The notes under the pieces were generated by a model, which saw nothing but the letters and a program-made list of their open reading frames with translations, was not told the origin of the DNA and searched no databases. From assembly GCA_003497625.1 (NCBI GenBank), contig DNNO01000023.1:1-51266 (forward strand): a stretch of 51,266 bases of DNA. The letters are read 5' to 3'. The DNA is from Flavobacterium sp. Its GTDB lineage: Bacteria; Bacteroidota; Bacteroidia; Flavobacteriales; Flavobacteriaceae. The position numbers and the translations under genes are program-made. The stretch's first letter is position 1. The number at the start of each line of letters is the position of its first letter. Of the stretch, positions 25,321 through 34,357 are shown in pieces.

Positions 25321-26703
25321 ATGAAAAAATTTGGAAGTTTATTTCTCGTATCGCTCTTGAGTGGAGCCGTAACATTAGGTGCTTACAAATTCTTTTTAGA
25401 GCCAAATAATGCAGGAAAACTAACACTTGCATCACCTAATTATGCCAAAAATGTAAATTTAGGCGCCGAAAACATTGATTTCACCGCAGCAGCCGAAAAC
25501 ACAATTCACGCTGTAGTTCACGTAAAAAACGTAAGCGTTTCAAAAGTACCAAATAATCCTTTAATGGAGTTTTTCTATGGGTATCAAGGACCAAGAGAAC
25601 AAACACAAATAGGAACTGGTTCTGGAGTAATCATTACCGAAGATGGCTATATCGTTACCAATAATCACGTTATCCAAGATGCTACAGAATTAGAAGTAAC
25701 GCTAAACAATAATAAATCCTATAAAGCAAAATTAGTAGGAACCGATTCTAAAATGGATGTAGCACTTTTAAAAGTAGAAGCCGATGAAAAATTACCTTAC
25801 GCTGTTTTTGGTGATTCTGATGCCATTAAAGTGGGAGAATGGGTTTTAGCAGTTGGAAATCCGTATAACTTAAATTCTACCGTTACTGCTGGAATTGTTT
25901 CGGCAAAAGCCAGAAATTTATCCAACAACGGGATTCAATCGTTTATTCAAACAGATGCTGCGGTAAATCCAGGAAATAGCGGTGGAGCATTGGTAAACAC
26001 TCGCGGGGAATTGATTGGAATTAACACCATGATTTCTTCTCCAACAGGAAGCTATGCTGGATATTCGTTTGCTGTTCCATCGAATTTAACTCGAAAAATT
26101 ATTGAAGATTTAATGCAATTTGGAAATGTTCAAAGAGGCGTTTTAGGAGTTGAAGGTGGCGAATTGAATTCAAATTTCGCAAAAGAATTAGGCATTAAAG
26201 AAACGCAAGGTTTCTATATTAATAAGGTGACCAAAAATTCTGGAGCCGAAAAAGCTGGATTAACTAAAGGTGATATTATTGTACAATTAGACGATAAAAA
26301 AATCAGGAGTTTCTCTGAATTATCAGCTTACATTAATACAAAACGACCAAATGATGTCATTCAAGTAAGTGTTTTACGTGATGGAAAACAAAAAACGCTT
26401 CCAGTTAAGTTGACTAAAAAAGAAATTTTGAATTACGAATTCAACGGAATTGAATTTGAAGATATTGATGCTACCGATAAAAAACAATTCAATGTGAAAG
26501 AAGGTATTAAGATTAAAAAAGTAAATAATCCAGAATATGCAGAATATAGCGATATTTTAGATGGTGCAGTTATTTTAAGTATTGATGGCCTGAAAGCAAA
26601 AGATATGGAAACTGTTTCGAGCTATTTGGCTAAGAAAGAAAATCAGAAAGCGCGCTATCAAATTATTTCTAAAAACGGTCAAATGTATAGTATCATCATG
26701 TAA
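25321..26703 (+). CDS. Do-like (DegP/DegQ) periplasmic serine protease
   Basis: A 460-residue HtrA-family protease. The start at 25321 gives a signal sequence or anchor (KFGSLFLVSLLSGAVTLGAYKFF); the TTG-type codons upstream are less likely. Catalytic triad: His116 in TNNHVIQDA, Asp146 in MDVALLKV, Ser220 in NPGNSGGALVN. Two PDZ domains follow (about 265-355 and 375-460), the first with YINKVTKNSGAEKAGLTKGDIIVQLDDKKI, the second degenerate. It degrades misfolded envelope proteins and may act as a chaperone. It is a single gene ended by a strong terminator. Confidence 0.95.
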   Translation: MKKFGSLFLVSLLSGAVTLGAYKFFLEPNNAGKLTLASPNYAKNVNLGAENIDFTAAAENTIHAVVHVKNVSVSKVPNNPLMEFFYGYQGPREQTQIGTGSGVIITEDGYIVTNNHVIQDATELEVTLNNNKSYKAKLVGTDSKMDVALLKVEADEKLPYAVFGDSDAIKVGEWVLAVGNPYNLNSTVTAGIVSAKARNLSNNGIQSFIQTDAAVNPGNSGGALVNTRGELIGINTMISSPTGSYAGYSFAVPSNLTRKIIEDLMQFGNVQRGVLGVEGGELNSNFAKELGIKETQGFYINKVTKNSGAEKAGLTKGDIIVQLDDKKIRSFSELSAYINTKRPNDVIQVSVLRDGKQKTLPVKLTKKEILNYEFNGIEFEDIDATDKKQFNVKEGIKIKKVNNPEYAEYSDILDGAVILSIDGLKAKDMETVSSYLAKKENQKARYQIISKNGQMYSIIM

Positions 26704-26726
26704 AACAACCCAAACCGATAAGTTTT

Positions 26727-26758
26727 AAAACCAGACAAAAATTATGTCTGGTTTTTTT
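26727..26758 (+). terminator. Rho-independent terminator after the Do-like protease gene
   Basis: Stem AAAACCAGACA (26727-26737) with TGTCTGGTTTT (26745-26755), seven-base loop, then a T-run. Confidence 0.92.
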
Positions 26759-26792
26759 ATTAAAAAAATTTTACGAAAACGATTGAAATCTA

Positions 26793-26800
26793 TACTTTTG
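26793..26800 (+). promoter_or_regulatory. -7 promoter box for the GAPDH gene
   Basis: TACTTTTG, an exact TAnnTTTG match 26 bp before the ATG at 26827. The -33 position has only TTTTAC near 26769-26774. The terminator just upstream means the gene needs its own promoter. Confidence 0.55.
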
Positions 26801-26826
26801 CACCACAAAACAACACATTTATTTTC

Positions 26827-28275
26827 ATGAGCAATATCTCTTTATACGAAAAAGAATTAGCTTTTCAGGCAGACAGAAGAAAAGCTGGTGTAGAATTCAT
26901 TAAAATCATCAGTGATTTATGGTATGACAAATCAATCGAATTGGTTTTATTTCGTAATCAATTGATCGATAAAAACGTAAGCGAAATCATCAACTTACAC
27001 GAGTACGCTGGTGCTTTTGTTGAAAAACCAATCAACGTTTTTGACTCAGTTGAGATTGCAAGTGCTATTGTAGATTTAGATTTACCACCATCAAGAATTG
27101 ATATTGGAAAATTAACTTACGAATATCATTTAGAAGACGACAAATACAATGATGCAAAAGCATTCGTTATCGACAAATTAAAAAACGCTAAAAACTTCCA
27201 AGAAATTAAACCAAAAGATGTCGTGTTATACGGATTTGGTAGAATTGGTCGTTTATTAGCTCGTGAATTAATGTCGAAAATTGGAAAAGGACAACAATTA
27301 CGTTTAAGAGCGATTGTAACTAGAGATAAAAACGATGCGGTTCTATTAGAAAAAAGAGCATCGTTACTACGTTACGATTCAGTTCATGGCGATTTCAATG
27401 GTTCGGTTATTGCAGATCCAGAAAACAATGCTTTATTGATTAATGGAACAACGGTTCACATCATTACAGCTAACACACCAGAAGAAATTGATTATACTGC
27501 TTTCGGAATTGAAGATGCTTTAGTTATCGACAACACCGGAGCTTTCACTACAGAAGAAGCATTAAAACGTCATTTAACTTCAAAAGGAGCTGATAAAGTT
27601 TTATTAACGGCACCAGGAAAAGGAGTTCCAAATATCGTTTACGGAGTAAATCATGAAGATTACAACCCAGACGAAGTGAGCATTTTCTCTGCAGCTTCTT
27701 GTACAACCAATGCAATTACTCCAGTTTTAAAAGCTGTTGAAGATACTTTAGGTGTGGTAAAAGGACACTTAGAAACGATTCACGCTTATACGAATGACCA
27801 AAACTTAGTAGACAACATGCACAAAAAATACCGTAGAGGTCGTGCTGCTGCTTTAAACATGGTTATTACTGAAACTGGTGCTGGAAGTGCTGTTGCAAAA
27901 GCTTTACCTGCATTAGCCGGAAAATTAACTTCAAATGCAATTCGTGTTCCTGTTCCAAACGGTTCATTAGTAGTGTTGAATTTAGAAGTTGGAAAAAACA
28001 CTTCTATTGAAGAAGTAAACAACATTATGAAAAAATACGCTTTAGAAGGTGATCTTGTAGAGCAAATTAAATACTCTTTAAACAATGAGTTAGTATCTTC
28101 GGATATTGTAGGAACTTCTGCTCCAGCTATTTTTGATAGTAATGCAACTATTGTTTCTGGAGACGGAAAAAACATTGTAATGTACGTATGGTACGATAAC
28201 GAATATGGGTATAGTCATCAAGTTATTCGTTTAGCGAAATACATTGCTAAAGTGAGAAGATATAGCTACTATTAG
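26827..28275 (+). CDS. gap: Glyceraldehyde-3-phosphate dehydrogenase, long Bacteroidota form
   Basis: A 482-residue protein with a complete GAPDH module after an N-terminal extension of about 130 residues. The NAD-binding fold starts near residue 133 (VVLYGFGRIGRLLARELM). The catalytic Cys lies in SAASCTTNAITPVLKAV (about 290), followed by HAYTNDQNLVDNMHKKYRRGRAAALNMVITETGAGSA and a C-terminal WYDNEYGYSHQVIRLAKYI. It catalyses the reversible oxidation/phosphorylation step of glycolysis or gluconeogenesis. The N-terminal extension (SLYEKELAFQADRRKAGVEFIKIISDLWYDKSIELVLFRNQLID) is characteristic of a long GAPDH found in Bacteroidota; its function is unknown. The gene is a single transcription unit. 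Confidence 0.97.
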   Translation: MSNISLYEKELAFQADRRKAGVEFIKIISDLWYDKSIELVLFRNQLIDKNVSEIINLHEYAGAFVEKPINVFDSVEIASAIVDLDLPPSRIDIGKLTYEYHLEDDKYNDAKAFVIDKLKNAKNFQEIKPKDVVLYGFGRIGRLLARELMSKIGKGQQLRLRAIVTRDKNDAVLLEKRASLLRYDSVHGDFNGSVIADPENNALLINGTTVHIITANTPEEIDYTAFGIEDALVIDNTGAFTTEEALKRHLTSKGADKVLLTAPGKGVPNIVYGVNHEDYNPDEVSIFSAASCTTNAITPVLKAVEDTLGVVKGHLETIHAYTNDQNLVDNMHKKYRRGRAAALNMVITETGAGSAVAKALPALAGKLTSNAIRVPVPNGSLVVLNLEVGKNTSIEEVNNIMKKYALEGDLVEQIKYSLNNELVSSDIVGTSAPAIFDSNATIVSGDGKNIVMYVWYDNEYGYSHQVIRLAKYIAKVRRYSYY

Positions 28276-28293
28276 TAGATAGTCTTAAAACAA

Positions 28294-28326
28294 AAAAGCT
28301 CCTATTGAAAAATAGGAGCTTTTTGT
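28294..28326. terminator. Bidirectional terminator between gap and trxB
   Basis: A 13-bp perfect stem, AAAAGCTCCTATT (28294-28306) and AATAGGAGCTTTT (28311-28323), GAAA loop, with an A-run before and a T-run after. It serves both converging genes. Confidence 0.93.
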
Positions 28327-28342
28327 TTTTATAGTATTGTAA

Positions 28343-29290
28343 TTACTCTTTCGCTGCCAAATAACGCTCTGCATCCAAAGCCGCCATGCAACCTGTTCCC
28401 GCAGCCGTAATAGCCTGACGATATACATGGTCAGCAGCATCACCTGCTACAAAAACACCTGCTACATTTGTTTTAGAACTTCCAGGAACATTTACGATGT
28501 AACCTGTTTCATCTAACGTAATATAATCGGCAAAAATATCCGTGTTTGGTTTATGACCAATGGCTACGAAAAATCCTGTTGCTGGAATTTCAGTAATTTC
28601 ACCTGTTGCTCTATTTTTTGCTTTAACTCCTGTTACCACTTGACCGTCACCTAAAACTTCTTCTGTTTCAGTGTGCATTAAAATTTCGATGTTTTCAGTT
28701 TTTTGAACACGTTCAGCCATAATTTTAGAAGCTCTAAACTTATCGCTACGCACTAACATCGTTACTTTTTTACATAATTTAGAAAGATAATGTGCTTCTT
28801 CACAAGCGCTATCTCCTGCTCCAACGATTACAACTTCCTGATTTCTATAGAAAAATCCGTCACAAACCGCACAAGCTGAAACACCACCACCTAATTTTAA
28901 ATAGTGTTGTTCCGATTCTAATCCTAAATATTTAGCAGAAGCTCCAGTAGAAATAATTACTGTTTCTGCATGGATTTCTATGGTATCATTAATCCAAACT
29001 TTATGAATATCTCCAGAGAAATCTACTTTTGTAGCCCATCCATCACGAATATCTGAACCAAAACGTTTTGCTTGTTCTTGCAACTGAACCATCATTTCAG
29101 GTCCGGTTACGCCTTCAGGATATCCTGGAAAATTTTCCACTTCATTAGTTGTTGTTAATTGACCACCTGGTTGTTGTCCTTGATATAAAACAGGATTCAT
29201 ATTAGCTCTAGCCGCATAAATAGCTGCAGTATAACCCGCTGGACCAGAACCTATAATTAAGCATTTTACTTTTTCGATTGTATCTGACAT
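28343..29290 (-). CDS. trxB: Thioredoxin reductase
   Basis: An NADPH-dependent flavoprotein of 315 residues that reduces thioredoxin. It has the FAD-binding motif GSGPAGYTAAIYAARA (about 14-29), the redox-active CAVC motif in GGGVSACAVCDGFFYR (about 134-149), an NADPH motif VVIVGAGDSACEEAHYL (about 152-168), and the C-terminal FAD motif GVFVAGDAADHVYRQAITAAGTG. It lies alone on the minus strand, converging with gap. Confidence 0.97.
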   Translation of the reverse strand: MSDTIEKVKCLIIGSGPAGYTAAIYAARANMNPVLYQGQQPGGQLTTTNEVENFPGYPEGVTGPEMMVQLQEQAKRFGSDIRDGWATKVDFSGDIHKVWINDTIEIHAETVIISTGASAKYLGLESEQHYLKLGGGVSACAVCDGFFYRNQEVVIVGAGDSACEEAHYLSKLCKKVTMLVRSDKFRASKIMAERVQKTENIEILMHTETEEVLGDGQVVTGVKAKNRATGEITEIPATGFFVAIGHKPNTDIFADYITLDETGYIVNVPGSSKTNVAGVFVAGDAADHVYRQAITAAGTGCMAALDAERYLAAKE

Positions 29291-29401
29291 AACTTTATTC
29301 TTTTAAGAAAAGCAAATGTAAGTTTTTAATTAAAATTATTTCTTAAAAATAGATTAGAATTCACTATTTCATAATAAACTAAATTTATTTTTAAAAAACG
29401 T

Positions 29402-29431
29402 TTTGAAAATAACAATATAGTTCTATATTTG
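29402..29431 (+). promoter_or_regulatory. Bacteroidota-type promoter for tRNA-Pro
   Basis: TTTG at 29402-29405, an 18-bp spacer, and TATATTTG at 29424-29431, 12 bp before the tRNA. It closely matches the promoter of tRNA-Met at 1988-2018. Confidence 0.75.
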
Positions 29432-29443
29432 CACTCACAAATT

Positions 29444-29518
29444 CGGGGTGTAGCGTAGCCCGGTTATCGCGCCTGCTTTGGGAGCAGGAGGCCGCAGGTT
29501 CGAATCCTGCCACCCCGA
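29444..29518 (+). tRNA. tRNA-Pro (anticodon TGG)
   Basis: Acceptor CGGGGTG (29444-29450) pairs fully with CACCCCG (29511-29517), discriminator A at 29518. The anticodon stem is CCTGC/GCAGG with loop TTTGGGA, giving TGG. The T arm is GCAGG-TTCGAAT-CCTGC. A 3' CCA is not encoded. The T-run of the following hairpin ends transcription right after the gene. Confidence 0.97.
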
Positions 29519-29519
29519 C

Positions 29520-29547
29520 AAAAGACCTTCAATTGAGGGTCTTTTTT
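29520..29547 (+). terminator. Rho-independent terminator after tRNA-Pro
   Basis: Stem AAAGACCTTC (29521-29530) with GAGGGTCTTT (29535-29544), AATT loop, one T-G wobble, then a T-run. Confidence 0.9.
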
Positions 29548-29557
29548 CATTTACAAA

Positions 29558-29606
29558 AATCCGTTTTCAATCAGCGATGCAAAGCATCTGTATTATCCGC
29601 GTTCCA
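29558..29606. repeat. Degenerate dispersed repeat in the tRNA-Pro/udk gap
   Basis: The stretch with ATCCGTTTT, TCAGCG and TATCCGCGTTCC resembles, from memory, a dispersed flavobacterial intergenic repeat built from 'atccg' and 'gcgttcc' units. It contains a small palindrome GATGC-AAA-GCATC (29576-29588). Apart from the tRNA, its terminator and this element, the 29291-29712 gap shows nothing else I can name. Confidence 0.35.
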
Positions 29607-29712
29607 AAACCTATATTTTTTTAGCATTTATTCCCAAAACTTTCTCATCAAAACAAAAAACACATAGAATATTATTTCTATTTTTGCTAAAACAATCAAC
29701 CTAAGAATCTTT

Positions 29713-30321
29713 ATGCTAATTATTGGAATTGCCGGCGGTACCGGAAGTGGAAAAACAACAGTTGTACATCAGATTATGAATGAGTTACCTGCTACAGAAG
29801 TAGGTATTATTTCTCAGGATTCTTACTACAAAGAAACGCATCATTTAAGTTATGAAGAGCGTACCAAAATTAATTTCGATCATCCAAGAGCGATTGATTT
29901 TGAATTATTAGTAGCACATCTTAAAGATTTAAAAGCGGGAAAAACTATTGAACAACCGGTTTATTCTTTCGTTACTCATGATAGAACCGACGATAAAATC
30001 ATCACACATCCAAGAAAAGTAATGATTGTAGAAGGCATCTTAATTCTAACCAATCCAGAATTAAGAGATATGTTTGACATTAAAGTATATGTGCATGCCG
30101 ATTCTGACGAACGATTAATCCGTCGTTTAAAACGTGATATTGCAGAACGTGGTCGTGACATGGAAGAGGTTTTAAACCGTTATCAAAATACATTAAAACC
30201 AATGCACGAGCAATTCATCGAGCCTACAAAAGCTTTTGCTGATATTATCATTCCAAATGACAAATACAATACAGTTGCTATTGATGTAGTGCGAGCTGTA
30301 ATTAATCAAAGAATCGCTTAA
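29713..30321 (+). CDS. udk: Uridine kinase
   Basis: A 202-residue pyrimidine ribonucleoside kinase that phosphorylates uridine and cytidine using ATP or GTP. Visible: the P-loop GIAGGTGSGKTT at the start, ISQDSYYKETHHLSYEERTKINFDHPRAIDFELL (about 34-68), VEGILILTNPELRDMFDIKVYVHADSDERLIRRLKRDIAERGR (about 103-145), all conserved in Udk. It is the first gene of udk-divIC-mutA-mutB, with one- to eleven-base gaps, an order I recall as common in flavobacteria. Confidence 0.97.
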   Translation: MLIIGIAGGTGSGKTTVVHQIMNELPATEVGIISQDSYYKETHHLSYEERTKINFDHPRAIDFELLVAHLKDLKAGKTIEQPVYSFVTHDRTDDKIITHPRKVMIVEGILILTNPELRDMFDIKVYVHADSDERLIRRLKRDIAERGRDMEEVLNRYQNTLKPMHEQFIEPTKAFADIIIPNDKYNTVAIDVVRAVINQRIA

Positions 30322-30322
30322 G

Positions 30323-30676
30323 ATGAAAAAAATAAAGAATTTAATTGCCAGCTATCCGTTCCTAAAGTTTTTAGCGAATCGATATGTTTTGGTATTACTT
30401 TTCTTTATTATTTGGATGTTATTTTTCGACAATTATTCCTATTTAGAACATCGTGTTTTAGATAAGGAAATTGAGGAAATTGAAGACAACATTCAATACT
30501 ACAAAACCGAAATCAAAAAAGACAGCGCCAATATAAAACACCTTAAAAATGATGATCGTGTTGAAAAATACGCTCGCGAAAAATATTACATGAAGCGCGA
30601 AAACGAAGATATTTACATCATCGAATTTGAAGGCGAAAAGAAAGCTGAAACTGAGAAAACAACTAGTAACAATTAA
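30323..30676 (+). CDS. FtsB/DivIC-family septum formation protein
   Basis: A 117-residue bitopic membrane protein. A transmembrane helix at about 21-40 (YVLVLLFFIIWMLFFDNY) is followed by a coiled coil (about 47-80, LDKEIEEIEDNIQYYKTEIKKDSANIKHLKND) and the family motif VEKYAREKYYMKRENEDIYII near residue 83. It should join the divisome with FtsL- and FtsQ-like partners. It begins one base after the udk stop. Confidence 0.92.
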   Translation: MKKIKNLIASYPFLKFLANRYVLVLLFFIIWMLFFDNYSYLEHRVLDKEIEEIEDNIQYYKTEIKKDSANIKHLKNDDRVEKYAREKYYMKRENEDIYIIEFEGEKKAETEKTTSNN

Positions 30677-30687
30677 ACATATAATTC

Positions 30688-32052
30688 GTGGCTAACAATA
30701 ATTTATTTTCCGATTTTGAAGCCGTTTCTTCTAAACAATGGAAGCAACAAATTCAATACGAACTAAAAGGTGCCGATTACAACGAAACATTAGTTTGGGA
30801 AAGTCCAGAAGGCATTAAAGTAAAACCGTTTTATCACAATGATGAAACCGAAGTAAATCTTGACGCCATTGTTCCAACAAAACCTTTTGCAATCGTTCAA
30901 AATATTTTTGTTCACGATGTGAAAAAATCGAATGCTCGTGCGCTAGAAACATTACAAAGAGGAGCTGAAAGCGTTCGTTTTACTTTAGAAAATGATGCAA
31001 TTTTGATTGAAGAATTGATGCAAAATCTTCCGTTGGAAAATGTGAATTATTATTTCCATTTGCCATTTCTTTCTGTTGAATTTTCGAATAAAATCAATGA
31101 TTTCGCATCAAAAAACAAAGCCAACATCTTTATACAAAACGATCCAATCGGTCAATTAGTAAAAGATGGGAATTGGTTTGAAAACCTTGAAAAAGATTTC
31201 GAAAAACTAAATACAATTGCTTCAAAAACAACTGTTCCTTTTTTAACTATTTCAAGCGGAATTTATCAAAATGCAGGTGCGAATATCGTGCAACAATTAG
31301 CTTACTCTTTAGCGCAAGCAAACGAATATTTCAATAGAATTCCAGCCATCAACCAACCGATTACAATTGAAGTTGCAGTTGGAACGAATTACTTTTTCGA
31401 AATTGCAAAACTTCGAGCTTTACGAATACTATTCAACACATTAGCATCAGAATACAATCATAATTTTGATTGTCACATTGTAGCAACTCCAACAAAACGC
31501 AATAAAACCTTATACGATTACAATGTAAACATGTTGCGTACGACTACTGAATGTATGTCGGCCATTTTAGGTGGAGCCGATGCGGTTGCGAATTTAGCTT
31601 ACGATGCGATTTATCACAAAGACAACGAGTTTGGCGATAGAATTTCAAGAAACCAATTGTTAGTTTTAAAACACGAAAGTTATTTTGACAAAGTGAATAA
31701 TCCTGCTGATGGCGCTTATTATATCGAAACGTTAACAGAACAATTAGCCGAAAAAGCTTTGGAATTATTCAAAGATATCGAGAAAAATGGCGGATTGATT
31801 TCGCAATTAATCGATGGAACTATCCAAAGAAAAATCAACGAAAGCGCACAAAAAGAACAAGAACTTTTCGATTCAGGGAAAGAAGTTTTATTGGGAACTA
31901 ACAAGTATCCAAACAAAAACGACCAAATGAAAAACGATTTGGAATTGTATCCTTTCGTAAAACAAAACGCCAGAAAAACGCTAATCACACCGATTATCGA
32001 AAAACGTTTGGCTGAAAAATTAGAACAAGAACGATTATCTCAAGAGCAATAA
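30688..32052 (+). CDS. mutA: Methylmalonyl-CoA mutase, small (beta) subunit
   Basis: A 454-residue subunit of the coenzyme-B12-dependent enzyme that interconverts methylmalonyl-CoA and succinyl-CoA. The TIM-barrel domain is recognised by [20 protein letters not shown] (about 290), [44 protein letters not shown] (about 315-360). It lacks the C-terminal B12-binding region and is shorter than the catalytic subunit; it heterodimerises with MutB. The start is GTG at 30688, 11 bp after the divIC stop. The spacing to mutB is 2 bp. Confidence 0.95.
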   Translation: MANNNLFSDFEAVSSKQWKQQIQYELKGADYNETLVWESPEGIKVKPFYHNDETEVNLDAIVPTKPFAIVQNIFVHDVKKSNARALETLQRGAESVRFTLENDAILIEELMQNLPLENVNYYFHLPFLSVEFSNKINDFASKNKANIFIQNDPIGQLVKDGNWFENLEKDFEKLNTIASKTTVPFLTISSGIYQNAGANIVQQLAYSLAQANEYFNRIPAINQPITIEVAVGTNYFFEIAKLRALRILFNTLASEYNHNFDCHIVATPTKRNKTLYDYNVNMLRTTTECMSAILGGADAVANLAYDAIYHKDNEFGDRISRNQLLVLKHESYFDKVNNPADGAYYIETLTEQLAEKALELFKDIEKNGGLISQLIDGTIQRKINESAQKEQELFDSGKEVLLGTNKYPNKNDQMKNDLELYPFVKQNARKTLITPIIEKRLAEKLEQERLSQEQ

Positions 32053-32054
32053 TC

Positions 32055-34178
32055 ATGAGAAAAGATATACAACATTTAAAGTTAGAAGTTAGAAGTCAGA
32101 AGTTAGAAGTTTCTGAAAAACAACACTTCACTACTGCCGAAAACATCGAGCTAAAACCAACTTACTCTAAAGAAGATATTTCCGATTTAGAACACCTTGG
32201 TTTTGGCGCTGGTTTTGCACCAAATTTACGCGGACCATACGCAACTATGTACGTTCGCAGACCTTGGACGATTCGTCAATATGCGGGATTTTCTACTGCG
32301 GAAGAAAGTAATGCTTTTTATAGAAGAAACTTAGCTGCAGGACAAAAAGGTTTATCCGTTGCATTCGATTTAGCAACACACAGAGGTTACGATTCAGACC
32401 ACGAACGAGTGGTGGGTGACGTAGGAAAAGCTGGAGTTGCGATTGACTCGGTGGAAGACATGAAAGTGCTTTTCGACCAAATTCCATTAGGTGAAATGTC
32501 GGTTTCGATGACGATGAATGGTGCGGTTTTACCAATTATGGCATTCTATATCGTAGCAGCGGAAGAACAAGGAGTTGCTCCTAACCTATTATCAGGAACG
32601 ATTCAGAATGATATTTTGAAGGAATTCATGGTGCGAAATACCTACATTTATCCACCAACGCCTTCGATGAAAATCATTGCGGATATTTTTGAATATACGA
32701 GTAAAAATATGCCAAAATTCAACTCGATTTCTATTTCGGGTTACCACATGCAAGAAGCGGGAGCTACTGCTGATATTGAATTAGCATACACTTTAGCAGA
32801 TGGTTTGGAATACATTCGCACCGGTTTAGCTGCTGGAATGGATATTGACACCTTCGCTCCTCGCCTTTCGTTTTTCTGGGCGATTGGAATGAATCATTTT
32901 ATGGAAATTGCGAAAATGCGTGCCGGTCGTATGCTTTGGGCAAAATTATTGAAACAATTCAACCCAAAAGACGAAAAATCATTGGCTTTAAGAACGCATT
33001 GCCAAACTTCGGGTTGGAGTTTAACGGAGCAAGATCCTTTTAATAACGTGGCTCGAACTGCGATTGAAGCAGCTGCAGCAGCTTTTGGAGGAACACAATC
33101 GTTACACACGAATGCTTTGGACGAAGCGATTGCTTTACCAACTGATTTTTCAGCACGAATTGCTCGTAATACGCAAATCTTTTTACAAGAAGAAACCAAA
33201 ATCTGTAAAACGGTGGATCCTTGGGCAGGAAGTTATTATGTAGAAAGTTTAACCGCTGAAATTGCTGAAAAAGCTTGGGCTTTAATTGAAGAAGTAGAAA
33301 CTCTTGGCGGAATGACGAAAGCCATTGAAGCTGGAATTCCAAAACTACGAATTGAAGAAGCTGCTGCGCGTAAACAAGCGCGTATCGATAGTAGTCAGGA
33401 TATTATAGTTGGGGTGAACAAATATCGTTTGGAAAAAGAAGATCCGTTACATATTTTGGATGTGGATAACCAAATGGTGCGCAAACAACAAATTGAACGT
33501 TTAGACCAAATCAAAGCGACTCGCGATAACGCTAAAGTTGCCGAATGTTTAGCCAAATTAACCGAAAGCGCTAAAAACGGTGGTGAAAATTTACTATCTT
33601 TAGCAGTAGAAGCAGCACGAAATAGAGCTACATTAGGCGAAATTAGTGATGCTTTAGAAGTAGTTTTCGGAAGATATAAAGCACAAATTAGAAGTTTTAG
33701 CGGCGTGTATAGTAAAGAAATTAAAAACGACGAAAGTTTTGAAAAAGCAAAACAATTAGCCGATGCTTTCGCGAAGAAAGAAGGGCGTCGTCCTCGTATT
33801 ATGATTGCGAAAATGGGACAAGACGGTCACGATCGTGGTGCCAAAGTAGTAGCAACAGGTTATGCCGATGTTGGTTTTGACGTAGACATTGGTCCTTTAT
33901 TCCAAACACCACAAGAAGCTGCGAAACAAGCGGTTGAAAACGACGTGCACATTTTAGGCGTTTCTTCTTTAGCCGCGGGACACAAAACCTTAGTACCACA
34001 AGTAATTGAAGAACTAAAAAAATACGGAAGAGAAGATATTATGGTAATTGTGGGTGGAGTTATCCCAGCACAAGACTACCAATTCTTATTCGACGCCGGA
34101 GCAGTAGCAGTTTTTGGTCCTGGGACTAAAATTAGTGAAGCTGCGATTACGATTTTAGAGGTTTTATTGGAGGAATAA
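32055..34178 (+). CDS. mutB: Methylmalonyl-CoA mutase, large (alpha) subunit
   Basis: The catalytic subunit, 707 residues. N-terminal TIM barrel: [112 protein letters not shown]-terminal cobalamin-binding domain from about 565: [34 protein letters not shown] with the axial His in GQDGHDRGA, then [14 protein letters not shown] and [12 protein letters not shown]. Residues about 9-20 are encoded by a 7-bp-periodic tract (32080-32114), an insertion in a poorly conserved N-terminal segment. It works with MutA and probably a MeaB-type GTPase elsewhere. Confidence 0.98.
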   Translation: MRKDIQHLKLEVRSQKLEVSEKQHFTTAENIELKPTYSKEDISDLEHLGFGAGFAPNLRGPYATMYVRRPWTIRQYAGFSTAEESNAFYRRNLAAGQKGLSVAFDLATHRGYDSDHERVVGDVGKAGVAIDSVEDMKVLFDQIPLGEMSVSMTMNGAVLPIMAFYIVAAEEQGVAPNLLSGTIQNDILKEFMVRNTYIYPPTPSMKIIADIFEYTSKNMPKFNSISISGYHMQEAGATADIELAYTLADGLEYIRTGLAAGMDIDTFAPRLSFFWAIGMNHFMEIAKMRAGRMLWAKLLKQFNPKDEKSLALRTHCQTSGWSLTEQDPFNNVARTAIEAAAAAFGGTQSLHTNALDEAIALPTDFSARIARNTQIFLQEETKICKTVDPWAGSYYVESLTAEIAEKAWALIEEVETLGGMTKAIEAGIPKLRIEEAAARKQARIDSSQDIIVGVNKYRLEKEDPLHILDVDNQMVRKQQIERLDQIKATRDNAKVAECLAKLTESAKNGGENLLSLAVEAARNRATLGEISDALEVVFGRYKAQIRSFSGVYSKEIKNDESFEKAKQLADAFAKKEGRRPRIMIAKMGQDGHDRGAKVVATGYADVGFDVDIGPLFQTPQEAAKQAVENDVHILGVSSLAAGHKTLVPQVIEELKKYGREDIMVIVGGVIPAQDYQFLFDAGAVAVFGPGTKISEAAITILEVLLEE
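32080..32114. repeat. 7-bp-periodic tract inside mutB
   Basis: Heptamers AGTTAGA, AGTTAGA, AGTCAGA and AGTTAGA, followed by AGTTTCT, on the coding strand. The tract encodes the residues [11 protein letters not shown] and is in frame. It has the same layout and the same closing AGTTTCT as the tract in prmC. Confidence 0.85.
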
Positions 34179-34185
34179 ATAAAAA

Positions 34186-34214
34186 CTTGTCATGCTGAAC
34201 TCGTTTCAGCATCT
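34186..34214. repeat. Dispersed palindromic repeat after mutB
   Basis: TGCTGAA (34193-34199) and TTCAGCA (34205-34211) around a short loop, inside a 'gtcatgctgaac...tttcagcatct' stretch, which I recall as a common dispersed intergenic repeat of flavobacteria. It lies between the mutB stop and the mutB terminator. Confidence 0.7.
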
Positions 34215-34221
34215 AAAAATA

Positions 34222-34254
34222 AAAAACGCCAACAAAAATGTTGGTGTTTTTTAT
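34222..34254 (+). terminator. Rho-independent terminator after the udk-mutB operon
   Basis: Stem AAAAACGCCAACA (34222-34234) with TGTTGGTGTTTTT (34239-34251), four-base loop, one G-T wobble, followed by a short T-run. Confidence 0.85.
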
Positions 34255-34357
34255 TGTTAAATTTTACATTTTTACAATAAAATTTCATATGAAAAGCCTT
34301 AAATTCTAAGTAAAATTATTATTTTTGAATAACTTAATTATTTTAGAAAACGCTAAA

